The notes: generated by a model from the letters alone, not told the origin. 64,000 bases of DNA from Nannochloris sp. 'desiccata' (GCA_019044685.2 JAGTXX020000015.1:372001-436000); one strand, 5' to 3'; positions 10,231 through 22,004 are shown, numbered from the stretch's first letter. Made by a program: numbers and translations.

Positions 10231-11691
10231 TTAATAATCTCTTTCCTTTCTTTCATTTATAATTTTCATAACCTCTTCTGCCTGTACCTTCTCTTCTGGA
10301 GTATTCCAGACCTTCTCTTTACTATTCGAATCAGGATGGAACATTCTCACAGCAATACGATACGAGTATTTAATCTGCAAAGGATCATCACATGGTACCC
10401 CCAACAGGTTTAATACTTGAGCGAATGAACTTGCATGCGCGACTTTCCTTTGTGCTATATTACGGTAATACGATCTACGTTCAAGTTCAGGAGCATTCGC
10501 TGCAGGGCGTGGTGGTGGTGGGTCATCCTTATCATTTATAACACCGCCGATACTAGTATTATTATAATTACCCCTGCCGCCGCCCCCTCTGTTGTTTCTA
10601 CCCCCCTCAGATTCTGCTGCTCTAGCCGAGTGTGCCATCGGAGTTATTTTCGCCCTTCTCCGTGCAGCTTCAGAAGCACGTGCTGAATCTTCTTGAGCTC
10701 TTCTTTTCAACTCAGCTTCGCTCGGTTTATTTTTTTCTCGCCATTTTAATGCCGCTGCTGTCCATGCAACTTGAGATTTTTGCACTGCTTGTTGCTTTAC
10801 CTGTGTCATTTCATGTAGAATTTGTTTTGCGCGTTTATCCACTGCAGATTGATTGATAGCAGGGTATCCACGTGATGATGGTCGTAGAATTCCACTCGTA
10901 CTACCACCGCTATGAAACTTTCTTTTAAATTCTGATGCCGCCTCCCAACTTTGAAATTCATAGGGGGTGTCGAGGACATCAGTTGATCTTAGTGGTCTAC
11001 CTGGACCTCCTGTTGCATTCCCATTCCTATTGTTATATGGTCGTTGAGAAGGGTTAAGTCGAGAACCAGAAGGGGCAATCGGAGCAATAGGAGGACGAGG
11101 AGAAGGGCGTACTTGCCGGCTTGGGGAAGGTAGCGCCGTCATCTGTAGCGGTGGTGGTGGTGGTGCTCTAGGACGTTTTATTGCGTGTTCCCTCATTTTT
11201 CCATCATCGCTAGTACCGTGGCCTAGTAATATGACTTCTTGTTCTACTCTCCTTGCTGTTTCTATTTCTCTTTCGTACCTTACCTCATCATCATTGTTGT
11301 CTTGTCCCTCTTCGGTGGTCGATGAAAGTTCGATGATTTCTTCTTCCTCTTCGTCCTCTATTTCGATTTTTTCTTGAGCTTCAACGGCAATATCAGGAGG
11401 CGGAGCTTCTTTCTCTATTGAAGCACTCTTTCTGCCATAATTAATAGGTCTAAGAGGTATTGGTAGCCATTGAGCCCGTAGTGGAAGAGCGGAGGCGGTG
11501 GCTGCAGCGGGTTGACCAACAATGACGTCTTCATCTTCTGAAGAATCAATGACGATGTAATCAGAGTCTGGTGAGACAGTTTTCTCTTCTTGTGGCTCCG
11601 TTGTTGGTAGCTTTGTTTGCACACCACGCTCCTGCTGCAGGTATTTTTGCCTCTTTGCTAATGGGATGTCATCTTCGCCACTAGAAGTCAT
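10231..11691 (-). CDS. Disordered protein with C-terminal J-domain and SUMO-interaction-like motifs
   Basis: Single exon, 486 aa. The last 85 residues form a J-domain-like unit: a helix (SFAQVLNLLGVPCDDP), a second helix with YRIAVRMFHPDSN, whose HPD tripeptide is the Hsp70-stimulating signature, and a charged final helix. The domain sits at the extreme C-terminus rather than the N-terminus. The rest is low complexity. Near residues 44-57 is DYIVIDSSEDEDVIV, near 116-124 is EEIIELSSTTEE, and near 150 EQEVILLGHGTSDD; each is a short hydrophobic patch next to acids and serines, the pattern of SUMO-interacting motifs. Pro- and Asn/Gly-rich linkers follow (RAPPPPPLQ; NNRGGGGRGN). A nuclear co-chaperone with SUMO binding is a reasonable guess, but function is not known. 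Convergent with the RING-CH gene across about 210 bp. Confidence 0.75.
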   Translation of the reverse strand: MTSSGEDDIPLAKRQKYLQQERGVQTKLPTTEPQEEKTVSPDSDYIVIDSSEDEDVIVGQPAAATASALPLRAQWLPIPLRPINYGRKSASIEKEAPPPDIAVEAQEKIEIEDEEEEEIIELSSTTEEGQDNNDDEVRYEREIETARRVEQEVILLGHGTSDDGKMREHAIKRPRAPPPPPLQMTALPSPSRQVRPSPRPPIAPIAPSGSRLNPSQRPYNNRNGNATGGPGRPLRSTDVLDTPYEFQSWEAASEFKRKFHSGGSTSGILRPSSRGYPAINQSAVDKRAKQILHEMTQVKQQAVQKSQVAWTAAALKWREKNKPSEAELKRRAQEDSARASEAARRRAKITPMAHSARAAESEGGRNNRGGGGRGNYNNTSIGGVINDKDDPPPPRPAANAPELERRSYYRNIAQRKVAHASSFAQVLNLLGVPCDDPLQIKYSYRIAVRMFHPDSNSKEKVWNTPEEKVQAEEVMKIINERKERDY

Positions 11692-12189
11692 ACTAGGAAG
11701 GGTTATCTCGAGCGCCCGCTGATCCTATCAATTGTATGGATATTTTCCCTTTTTAATTAAGAAAGATTTTGAGTTAACGTGCCAGGACATTTGAACTAAA
11801 GCCATTGGCACATCGCTATGCGGTGCCCACAAACAGCTCGTCGTCGCCATCGCCTTGAAGGAATAAACTTGTAAAGCATTGCTTATGCATTTGCTATAAA
11901 GCCGAAATTTATGTGGCTGAAAAGGAAGGCGTTTAGATATTTTATGATGGTGAAAAAATATTGGGCTTGAATTTTTGAACAAAAGCAAGATTTATTGAGA
12001 AGAATTTCGATCATCAGGCATAGTCCTTTAATTGATGAGCTTATGTGGTATTTAAATTTTATATTCGCGCAGCTATAGCTCGCATACGAGTCCTTGATTA
12101 ACAATTTTGATCACAACTTTAAATCTTTATTTATTATCTTTACTTGGAGCTGAAATACCCTTCAAAAAGCGTGAATCCCAAACCATACA
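11692..12189. other. Intergenic gap between divergent genes
   Basis: About 500 bp between the J-domain gene (minus) and ALG1 (plus), AT-rich. Short open frames occur but lack coding character. Both promoters must lie here; no specific element recognised. Confidence 0.45.
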
Positions 12190-13932
12190 ATGACTCGTGC
12201 ATGGGTTGTAGTCCTAGGCGACGTAGGACGCAGCCCACGGATGCAATATCACACATCATCCCTTTGCAAAACCGTAAGTAGAAAAACAACCCGACGACCC
12301 TTTTTACTCCTCTGAACCCCCAACTCTTTTCGCAATAATCATGGAATTTTCCTGACTGAACTGTTGCATATTTATTTGCACAGGAAGGATATACTGTGAA
12401 TTTAGTTGGCTATCGTGGAGCTGATTTGATATCCGAACTTCAAGCGCCGGTAGCTGATGGCACCGTCACTCTGAACTACATACCAGATTTGTAAGTACGA
12501 ATACAATAACTGTCTACTGCATACATTGCATAATTTTCTGTAGTGCGCATAGATATAGTTTTCTCTCGTTGAACATATACATTCACACGTTGACAGTTAT
12601 CAATTTAATCTTTATATATATATTTTGTTCCTTCTTTGTTACTCAACCAACGAAAAATATGTTTCTCCTGTGAACAGGCCACGCTGGGTTTCGAAGATAC
12701 CTCGCCCTTTGGCTCTCCCTCTAAAAGCCATTCTCCAGCTGTTTGCGCTTTTATGGATGCTTCTCGTCTCTCTCCCAAAACCGGACGTCATCCTGCTCCA
12801 GCTCCCTCCAGCGCTACCTACCATGGTGGCCTGTTGGCTTGCCGCTCGCCGCCATCGAGCTCGTCTTATATACGATTGGCACAATTTTGCGTACACATTA
12901 ATGGCCTTAACCATGGGACGTGGGCATCAGCTTGTCCGTTTAGCAGAAAAGTACGAGAGATATTGGGGTAGGAAGGCAGATGGAGGGTTTTGCGTTACAA
13001 AAGCAATGCAAGAAGAGTTGATGAAAAATTGGAATATTAAAGCGACGGTGTTCTATGATCGACCACCTGAGTTTTTCAGGCCTGCAACGCTAGTAGAGAA
13101 GCATGAATTGTTGCTTCGGTTGGAAAGTACTATTTCAGAAGGGATGCATCCGAATGATTTTGCTGCAATGCTAGGTAATAAGAACAGCGGCGGCAAAGGC
13201 GAGACGACGCTGTGCACGCTGAGGTCGGCGACGACCACCACCACCACTGCCGCTGCTCCTCATGGTAGTAATATCTCTTTGCGTCCAGAACGTCCTGCAA
13301 TTGTAGTTACAAGTACAAGCTGGACTCCAGATGAAGATTTTGGACTTCTTCTGGCTGCAGCGCAGGCTTATGATGCAGCAGCAGCTAAGAGCAATAATAC
13401 CGTTACCACCTGTACCACAAGATCAGGAACGAGTTCTCACCCGCGTTTACTTATTTTTGTGACTGGACGTGGCCCACAACGCACAGAATTCGAATCCCGT
13501 ATGCGTCAACTCGATCTCCGGTATGTGGCTTTCAGAACGGCATGGCTAGATCCAGGAGATTACCCCCTTTTATTAGGATCTGCCGATATGGGAATCTCGC
13601 TCCATTCGTCGTCTTCTGGGTTGGATCTGCCAATGAAGGTGGTTGATATGTTTGGCGCTGGATTGCCAGTCTGTGCTCTATCCTACAACTGTATCCACGA
13701 ACTGGTAGCACAGGGACGCAATGGATTGCTGTTTTCGTCAGCAGAAGAGCTGGCGATGGCATTGCAAGAAGGCTTGGAGGGTTTTCCCGAAGTTGCTGAT
13801 GAGAACGGTAAAAAGTCTTCTGTCTTGGCAAAGTTGAGGAGAGGCGTAGCTGGTAGTAGTATGACACGATGGCATGATAGCTGGACAAAGACAGCTTTAC
13901 CTGTTATCCAGGGAACACGCAGAAAACCTTGA
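12190..13932 (+). CDS. ALG1: ALG1-type beta-1,4-mannosyltransferase
   Basis: Adds the first mannose to dolichol-linked GlcNAc2 on the cytosolic face of the ER in N-glycan precursor assembly. Three exons: 12190-12273, 12384-12490 and 12678-13932; all borders are GT/AG and phases fit, giving 481 aa. The N-terminus VVVLGDVGRSPRMQYH is the family hallmark; NLVGYRGADL follows in exon 2. Exon 3 has the hydrophobic stretch (ILQLFALLWMLLVSL), then LLQLPPALPTMVACWLAARR and IYDWHNFAYTLMAL, and in the second Rossmann domain TSWTPDEDFGLLLAA, FVTGRGPQ, ADMGISLHSSSSGLDLPMKVVDMFGAGLPV split over standard motifs. A Ser/Thr-rich insert (residues about 195-225) interrupts the middle, lengthening it slightly. 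No N-terminal transmembrane anchor is visible ahead of the first motif, unlike yeast ALG1. Identity is firm. Confidence 0.94.
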
Positions 13933-14335
13933 AAACTAAAAATTAAAGAAAGGAGCCCTCCGCCTTGAGGCTAAACTCCGTGTAAAGGCACTGCAGTGAA
14001 CAGCTCTCCTTTTTTTTGAGTAGTAGATTAGCTTGTAGCATAGTCATTAATTTAATAAATGGTGTGTATTCCGCAACGCAAAATCAAGCTCCATTCCATC
14101 CTGCTCTGGACGTAGTATGCCCCGGTTGCCATTCAGTGAAGTGCCGCCTTCAAACTTTCTACGAGCAGGCAGCTGACGCCACTCGCTGGCATGTGGTGTT
14201 CATTTTCTCTTTGCAGGGATTGCTCAAAATGGCGTTTAAATGCCAGTTCCCAGCCATCTCCCAGCCTCGCTTTCTCATCCCCCACGCAAAATTATTTTGA
14301 AAATACTCTAAAATATTGAAAGTTCAGTTTCTTTA
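13933..14335. other. Gap between ALG1 and the inverted-repeat element
   Basis: About 400 bp following ALG1. A weak open frame is present, with one C-x2-C pair, but it has no ATG start and no supporting motif. Otherwise unremarkable. Confidence 0.35.
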
Positions 14336-14361
14336 GGCGTGTTCACACCGAGGCGGTTCCA
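14336..14361 (+). repeat. Left terminal inverted repeat
   Basis: Begins ggcgtgttcacaccgaggcg; perfect inverted match to 15281-15306. Immediately preceded by cagtttcttta. Confidence 0.85.
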
Positions 14362-15280
14362 GCTATTTTTAATTAATTTTGGAACCACCCTGGAACCCCA
14401 CCTATTTTTAACGACTCTTCAACCTGCAAGTTTGAGAGAGAGAGAGAGAGATTTACAGCCTTATAGCGCGGAGAACGCACCCTACTGCAGGGTATACATT
14501 AATTCAAGTAGAAAGCAAGGACAAATAACAGCAGGAGAGAAGAATAAATGTTAAAAGCTGCAAGTGCAGAAAAACCATCAAGCCTATCATCCACCTCGCC
14601 CAAGCCGACACCCCGTTACCGAAGTCTTCCCCAAGAGCTTTGAGCTCTCCTGTGATGGGACCGGCACCACGAGTCCGAGGAGGTGTAGCAGCTAGTATAT
14701 CGGCCGCTGCAAGTTTGAGGCATCATATTTTGGCCGCTTCTTCCCTGTAAACCTTATCAATTCAATTTCAAAATATAAATTAGAGCTCTAGAAGGCCGCC
14801 AAGAATGCAAGCTGCGCCGATCGCACTGATCTTTTCGAAAATTGATAATTTCGAAGAGATCATTGGTTGCACGAAATCCTGGTTGAACACGGGGTTGTTG
14901 TTCAACCCAGATGTTTATTGTTGAATGATGATGAAAATCTGATGCAGAAGGCTGTCAAGTTCATCTTCTTGAAGCATTGGTGGGAAATGCTCCTCATTCC
15001 CATCATTGCGATGATCAGGGTCGTTAGGCATGGTTCCTGATCCGCACTGGGCGATGGTAGCATGTTTACATAAATAGTGAAGTTGATTTAAAGGCAAAAT
15101 CAGCGAATATGGGGCTTAATTGACCCTCGAACCAAGGCCGAAGAAAGTGGCAGTTGGAAAAATAAACTGGGTTCCAAAATGGAAAAAGTGGGTTCCAACT
15201 GGAACTCTGCTAAATAGGAGAGTTGCAAAAAATAGCTTTGCTACCCTGCTGGAACCCCGCGCTGACAGTTATAAAATTTT

Positions 15281-15306
15281 TGGAACCGCCTCGGTGTGAA
15301 CACGCC
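15281..15306 (-). repeat. Right terminal inverted repeat
   Basis: Ends ctcggtgtgaacacgcc; perfect inverted match to 14336-14361. Immediately followed by ttttaagaaactg. Confidence 0.85.
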
Positions 15307-15475
15307 TTTTAAGAAACTGAAGTGTGCGACAAATTTATAACAAAATTAAAAATGCAAGGATAGTAAAATGAGTTTAAAACATCAAATCACATATAGTTTT
15401 CAGCGCGCCGCCAGGCAATTTATTGAGTATTTTATAAATTAATAATCATTTTGCATCTCAAATAATTAGAGCATA

Positions 15476-17897
15476 ATGGCATTAAAAGTATCAGCATCAG
15501 ACGGTGTCAAGGTAAATACATTCTTTATTCTTAGTCACATACGCTTTTCACGTTGCATGCGACTCGATTCCGTTAGATTCCTTTTCAGCTGCTAGACGGA
15601 CATTTTTCTCCTAGTTTTTCATTACACTTGCCAATTTTAATTCCAATTTCTGCCGAATCAAACCATTATAGGTCTACACTGTAGCAGGGGGCAAAAACAT
15701 CCCTGGCTGGCTCTCAGACAAGAAGAAAAAATCTCTCAAAAGCGACGAAGAGTACCAACGTCGTGTTGAGCTCATTCAAGATTTCGACTTCCCAGCCGCC
15801 TGCCAACGCATTAAATTCACAAACGATGGTCAGTACATATTCGCTACTGGATATCACCCTCCACGTGTCAGAGTCTACGATACATCCCAATTATCAATGA
15901 AATTTGAACGGCATTTAGACTCGGAAATTGTTGATTTTCAAATTTTGACAGATGATTATTCCAAGGCGGTTTTCCTCTGTGCTGATCGATCTCTCAATTT
16001 CCACGCTAAATTTGGGGCATATTACAAAGTACGTGTCCCGAAATTTGGGAGAGATCTGGCATACTGCCCTTTCACAGCGGAAGTGCTCGTAGCATCAAGC
16101 TCCCCGGAAGTCTATCGTCTGAGTCTTTCAGAAGGTCGTTTTCTATCGCCATTAATATCAAAGTCCCCTGCAGTAAACGTCTGTGGCATCGCTCCTGCAC
16201 ACGGTCTTCTGGCTTGTGCTGGAGAAGACGGCGGATTAGAATGTTTCGACCTTCGCCAGCGGGACTCCCTTGGGTGGCTTGACGCCGCTGGTGCGGCAGG
16301 AGGTCGCGGCCAGTCACTCACAGCCTGTCGGTTTGACGAGAGCGGTATGCATGTCGCTGTAGGTACATCCGGAGGATTAGTAGCTTTATTTGATCTACGA
16401 TCTCAGCGTCCTTTAGTAATCAAAGATCACATGTACGACTCCAAAATTGTTGATATTAAATTTCATTCAGGCGGTTTTGGCGGTTCACATGGCGGTGGCC
16501 TTGGTGGCGACATCGGTCGCCAACGTGTCATCTCCGCGGACAGACACATCATCAAAATATGGGATGCGTCTACTGGGGAGGGGTATACCAATATAGAACC
16601 TTCAGAAGGGTGCGATATCAATGATGTGGCAATCCAAAAAGATTCCGGATTGGTTGTTGCCGCCTGTGATGCTTCTCGCATCCAAGCGTATTTCATTCCT
16701 TCTATGGGGCCTGCTCCACGATGGTGCTCCTTTTTAGAGTCGCTTACTGAGGAATTAGAAGAGAATACAAATCCGACGGTGTACGACGATTACAGGTTTA
16801 TTACTCGGACGGACCTAGAAAAATTGGGTTTGACTCACCTTGTGGGTACTCCCATGTTAAGGGCCTATATGCACGGGTTCTTTGTAGATAATAGATTATA
16901 TCATAAAGCAAAAGCTATTGTTGATCCATTTGCGTATGATACATATCGTCAGAAACGTATTGCTCAAAAGATGGAGGAAGAAAGAAAGAGCAGAATTTCG
17001 TTGACTAAAAAACTACCAAAAGTCAATGCCACCATGGCAGCGAGAATCTTAGTAGAACAGCAACAAGAAGAACAAGCAGCTGCAAAAGAAGCTGCTGGTG
17101 GTAGTAATGGTGGTAATATTGAGGACGAATTTCTTGGATTGGATGATAACAGTGACGTCAATCTCACTGCAGCAGCAGCGAAGAAAAGAAAGAAGAACGC
17201 TGCTGCTGCAGGTGGAATGTCGCTTCTTGAAGATGATCGCTTTAAAGTTATGTTTGAAGATCCTGAATTCGCTGTTGATGAGCGCAGTGCAGAGTATAAG
17301 GCACTGCATCCGAATGTAGACCCTGCAAAAGATAGACAGCTGCTTGCTGAGCATTTTGAGGAACTCGCCAGTGGGAGCAGTGATGGAGATCAGTATTCAG
17401 AAGATGAGGATGAAGAGGACGCTAGAAGGAGAGTAAATCGACCTGATAAACGGCTTAAATATAGTGATGCTGGATCTAGTGAAGGTGGTAGACAGCCACG
17501 TATGTTTGCTGCAAAAGACGATAGTGCAGCTGCTGCATTTAGAGAGGGCCGGTCTTTGGCGCCACAACAAGAGATGCCGTTGGGCGTAAGAAGTGCTGCG
17601 TTAGGAGAGAGTGGGGGGTATAAACCGAGATTAGGTGGAAGTAGAGAAATGTCGTATACGCCCAGAAGATCGTTTGGTGGTGATGGTGGTCGTGGTCGGG
17701 GTGGTCGGTTCGGAGGAGGAGGCGATAGAGGTAGAGGTAGAGACGGCGGCGGTGGTAGAGGCCGCGGCAGAAGTGATCGTGGCGGTGGTAGAGGTGGTGG
17801 TCGAGGTCGTGGCGGTGGTGGAGGCGGTCGTGGCTTCAGTCCTGGTGGTCGTGGCGGTGGTGGTCGTGGAGGTGGTAGAGGCCGAGGCCGTAATTAA
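15476..17897 (+). CDS. NOL10: Nucleolar protein 10 / Enp2 homologue (WD40, SSU processome)
   Basis: Nucleolar WD40 protein needed for 40S ribosomal subunit maturation. Exon 1 is 15476-15511 (MALKVSASDGVK) and exon 2 is 15672-17897; 753 aa. The N-terminus matches the family: VYTVAGGKNIPGWL, then RRVELIQDFDFPAACQRIKF, TNDGQYIFATGYHPPRVRVYD, and LSMKFERHLDSEIVDFQIL. The propeller continues to about residue 360 (SADRHIIKIWDASTG; GCDINDVAIQKDSGL). Downstream come the conserved blocks WCSFLESLTEELEE, LTHLVGTPMLRAYMHGFFVD, YHKAKAIVDPFAYDTYRQKR and the KVMFEDPEFAVDERSAEY segment. The C-terminal 100 residues are an RGG/GGR-rich tail ending GRGRGRN, an RNA-binding and probable arginine-methylation region; it is longer than in yeast Enp2. 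The corresponding DNA is a GGT/GGC-rich repeat. Confidence 0.95.
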
Positions 17898-18063
17898 CTC
17901 TCTTCTTTCCATCAAACAGTGCTTACAATAAGAGTTAAGTTTAAAATCAAGAACGTAAGAAAAAGAAAGGAAGAAAGAAAGAAAACGCCATTTAAAAAGA
18001 AAGGGGCAAAAAGGTAGTATGATCACGCCCTGTGTCAACGTAGGTCATTTTCTAAACGAATCT

Positions 18064-20755
18064 CTAAGGAGTCTGCTGAACAACAGCGGAAACAAGCATC
18101 CATGCATCTCCTTGCTTAATCGTCTGATACACTACCTTATACTCTGAAATAAACGTCTGTTGTTGACGATCACCGTTGCTCGGTGTACCGCCATCCTCAC
18201 AACCTTTATGAACGGTAACACCTTCTTTAAAAGCCGCAGTAATGATGGCAGTACCAGGGGCAGGGCCCGGCACTACATCTTCAATCTTGCTGCTGTGTAA
18301 AGTATGTGTATAATGCCATCCTTTAGCTTGTAAAGCAGCTGCACGGTCCTGCCACTGTTTCAGCAAATCGCCCGATAATACAGAAGACAGACCAGAGAGC
18401 GAGTGGGAGGACCCAAGAGCAGCTGCCTTGGTCTTGTGCCACTTGGAGATGAGAGAAGTAGCTTCACTGTGGGAAAGGGCTTTTGTCCCTGCTGGGTTAG
18501 AGGTGGCAGCAAAAGAGGTAGGAAAAGGTGCTGATGTCGAGGTAGAGTAAGAGAAAAGAGGACCAAGGTACGATCTAGCAGCAAGGAGACTTGTAGCAGC
18601 GACGACAGCTGCAGCTCCAGCGACACGGTTCCAGCGAATAGTACGGGTTTCGTACGCTTTACGCATCCAATCGTCTTCTCCGTACAAAGGCTTGATTGAT
18701 TCCAAAGCCACTGGCTGTGCCAAAAATTCATCCTCTTCATTTTCATCTTCAAATTCTGCTGCTGCCTCGACTTCTTCGGCTTGTAATACTGCGTCTCGGT
18801 GATCTTCAAACGCAGCGAGAGCTTCTTCTAAAGGAGATTCAGGGGCTAGGACACCAGCGCGCGGGGGAAGGGTGACCGGATCAGGAGGAGGCGTCACTCC
18901 CGCAGCAGGAATGCGTTTTTCCTCTTGCCTCTTTTCTTCTTTTCTAATCACACTCGTAGATGCAACAGCAGTTGCTGGTACTAGAGCTGGCGTAGGAGAA
19001 TATTGTTCCTCTTCCTTGGCACTAACAGATTCAACAGCAGGGGCTGTCTCACCTGCAGCAACAGTTTCCTTTGTCGTCGTTTTTGGAGCCAAGAAAATTC
19101 CAGCCAGAGCCTTTAACGGTGCAGTCAGCACAGAAAGAAACCCTCCAGCTACCTTACCCTCTGCATCATCAAGCTCTTTCAGCACCTTGGGATTTTCAAA
19201 CCAGTCATCAAGAATAAAATGCCCAGCCAAAATTTCAGTCCCTTCAGTACGGAACGATGCCAACGCCACATCAGAGACCCAACGCTGCACCAGAGCACAG
19301 ACACCAGGTAGCAGAGAATCAGGTTCAGGGGAGTTTGATCGAATAAAATGCATTACTTGACGATCGCATTTGATACGACCATCCCGAAGACCCAAGGCAT
19401 CTCCTGCAGCGGCGCTGTTGCCAAGAAGTAGCCATGCTGCGCATGCTGCGACAGCTCTGCGGTGTTTTTCATCTACTATACGGCGATTGCGTATCATAGA
19501 TTGAGAAGAGGAATCTTCAGAAACAGCCCGTTCTTCTTCAGCCGCGGCAATCTGTTCAGCATCGGCCAACAGTTCAGTGGCACGACGGATAATAAAAGGC
19601 TTGGCAGAGGCAACCCCTGCAGCTATGTGAGCGATTGCTAAATTGCAAATTTCTGCAGGAGATGCTGCGTAGAGGTTGCCCACTTGATTGTATAAAGCAA
19701 TTTGCTGGTCTGCAGTGAGTACCTCACGTAAGCGTTCCAGATATTGAGGACGGGTGAACTGAGAACGACGACGGGAAGCAGATGCAGATGTACTGCCAGC
19801 AGCAACAGCCTCAGCTTCAGAGATGCTGTCGATAGTGTTTGTGACAGCTTCAAGAGCGTCAGGTAAGAAGGCCAGACCACGTGCGCGGGCAGTAGCATTC
19901 TCAGAAGAAAGAAGATCTAAAGTCAACTGAGGACGAAGATCAGATGCAGCAGATTCGATTTGAGATACCAACTCGGCAGTTCCAGCACGGTAGGATTTGA
20001 GTAGCCTTGCAGCAACTTCAAGAGTAGCATGGGCGCTTTCAACGCTTCCACGAGCATCCAGGATCGCTTTAGCCACGTCAATATGAGCCAGAGCAGTAGC
20101 AAGAACTACATCTTTGGTGCTCTTGTGGCGTTTATGCTGCGCCAACCAAGCTTCACCTACAGCAACGACAGTCTGTCTATCTCCAGACTCTTGTAGTAAC
20201 ATGAGAGTGCCTGCGACGTACTCGACAGGGACTTCTTCGGAGATTTCGCCCATTCTGAAACGCTCATCGTATTCACGTCGGACGGCGGCCGCAGCGAGAG
20301 TTTCCAAAGCACCTTGAAGAACAGTGCTGCGTGCGGATAAAGCTTGGGAGCTGTAGCCTACATCAGGAGGGTTATTGAGAGCCCTGCATGGTTAAGGAAT
20401 AGTGGAGAATTGGTAAGCGGTTATTTAGTATTAATCTTGCTGGAATCCTTTGATCTCAGCAAAATCAGCGATGCTTTGTTCTATGACGGGGGAAAACTCG
20501 CCTTTCATAAGCCCGGCTGACGCTTTCACGGCTGACACCAGGATTGATTTGCAGCAGGGAGTAGAAGTCAATAGGCAGCTTGACAGTGTCTTGTTTGGTT
20601 GACATAAATGCATTGACGGTTATAGACGTGCGCTTAAGGTGACAAGCACCGCTGTGTCGCGTCCTCGGTTGGTTCATAGTATATATTGTTGCACTGCGAG
20701 AAGATCCAGAGCGTGCAAGCCCGGTCGAGGACTTCCCGCCTAACGCAATTTTCAT
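18064..20755 (-). CDS. ARC6: ARC6-like plastid division protein
   Basis: Inner-envelope organiser of the plastid FtsZ ring. Two exons: 20755-20502 and 20383-18064, 857 aa. The splice uses a GC donor (GAAAG|GCGAGT); only that join keeps the frame and yields the family text SRAYER + ALNNPPDVGYSSQALSAR, which matches the J-like region of ARC6/Ftn2. N-terminal residues 1-65 are basic, a transit peptide; the J-like domain starts at LPIDFYSLLQINPG. Then follow the alpha-helical stromal region (PVEYVAGTLMLLQESGD; RRREYDERF-like turn), a central Pro/Glu-rich low-complexity stretch, one membrane segment at about 665-685 (RVAGAAAVVAATSLLAARSYL), and a C-terminal intermembrane-space domain from TSLISKWHKTKAAALG to WMLVSAVVQQ, the part that binds PDV proteins in plants. 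Typical ARC6 length is about 800 aa. Known mainly from cyanobacteria and the green lineage, so it informs host identity. Confidence 0.9.
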
Positions 20756-21072
20756 GGCGCAGTTGTAAGTTTTCAAAAGGAGCTCTTAGCCCAACGCCTC
20801 GCGGACTTGCGGTGTGGGTTTTGTCAGAAAACTCGTAATAATGATGTTAGACGCTGTTTTAGCTCGATCTGGCTTATGCCATCAAAATTTGCAAAGGCGC
20901 ATTTGCAAAAGGCCAAAAAAGAATTAAATTTGAATTTTCTGGGATATCTTCGCTCATTTAAAGACATACAAATCATCCAATCTTTTGACATATAATTCGA
21001 TTGCTAAATTATAAATACTTGACAGTAAACCCGACTCTGGTTTTCTCCTTGGCCCAACGGGAGCGAGCAATC
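20756..21072. promoter_or_regulatory. Gap between divergent ARC6-like and SRA-SET genes
   Basis: 317 bp separate the two ATG codons. The gap must hold both promoters; it contains no evident gene. Specific sites are not recognised. Confidence 0.4.
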
Positions 21073-21960
21073 ATGGTTAAAAACGGGCAAGAAGGTGAGC
21101 ACGGCTTGCAAAGCATACCCAAACCAGACCAATCATCGCATTAAAATATTACACTAGACTTTCAGGCGCGTATTTATTCAAATAACCTTCTAAACTCCTT
21201 GATTCATGCAGACAATTTTGATCTCAAGGATCTCGTAGGAAAAAAAGTGCTGAAAGACTTTGTAGAAGATGATTCTACAGGCGTGATTAGGTATTTAATA
21301 CTTCCAGAACATAGATTTATGTCTCATTGGCTGTATTTTCCCCCAATAATTCTAACATTTATATTTTTCTATTCTTCCGTCTCCACAGGCCGTTTAGCGG
21401 CAAGGTCAAATGTTATTGTGCCGAATTAAAAGCCTTTCTCGTCGTCTATGACGATGGTGACAGAGAACATTTGAATAAAGATGAAACAGTATTGATCGTT
21501 GAGAGAGCTGCTGCTGTTGCAAGGGCAGGTATTGCAGTTGGAGTGGTGCGAAAGCCCACCACCACGTCCAAAAAGGCAGCGACTACCAAGACTCCTGCCA
21601 AACGGAAGGCGGTGGCAGGCTCTTCCAAAGAAGGCAACACGGTTTCCAAGGCACGCAAGGTTAAGGCCATTGCCAATAACAGCAAGAGCTCGTTGAAGTC
21701 TCCTCCTAGGCGTTCCATATACACCCCCTCCTCTGAAGACCAGGAGGAAGAAGAAGACCGGTTCAGGGTTGTTAATAGAGGTAGAATTATATCTGAAGAG
21801 CATGAAGAGCAAACGTCTTCTGAAAATGAAAGCTTGTCATCTTTTGAAACCAACGACGGCGATAATGATGAGAGTGATCTTTTGTTGCCTTATAATCTCA
21901 GATTTCGTAACAATTCACCTGGATATAGCAGAGAAAACGCAGACCGCAATGCATCCGGAA

Positions 21961-22004
<44 letters not shown>

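Larger units (their letters stand above)
14336..15306. mobile_element. Non-autonomous DNA transposon with 26-bp perfect terminal inverted repeats
   Basis: The sequence at 14336-14361 (ggcgtgttcacaccgaggcg followed by gttcca) is the exact reverse complement of 15281-15306, 26 of 26 bases as I read it. Just outside, 14323-14335 and 15307-15321 also pair (cagtttctt against aagaaactg) with small gaps, so the element may really begin near 14323 and end near 15321, or the flanks may reflect palindromic target choice. Sub-terminal stretches repeat the words ggaacc, ggaacccc and agctattttt in inverted order. Total length about 970 bp. The only inner frame of note (15097-14915, minus, 60 codons) shows no transposase motif. 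So this is a MITE-like or internally deleted element that would need a transposase in trans. A clear target-site duplication could not be settled (TTA/TTT flanks), so the superfamily is left open. Confidence 0.8.

Noticed and set aside
14016..14300. Open frame with one C-x2-C pair (VVCPGCHS), slightly recalling ribosomal zinc-ribbon proteins
   Set aside because: It lacks an ATG, has no second Cys pair and no further family match; probably chance.
14915..15097. 60-codon frame inside the inverted-repeat element
   Set aside because: No transposase motif or homology recognised; too short to call a gene.
17631..18038. Thr/Ser-rich frame opposite the NOL10 tail
   Set aside because: Antisense shadow of the GGT/GGC repeat that encodes the RGG tail.
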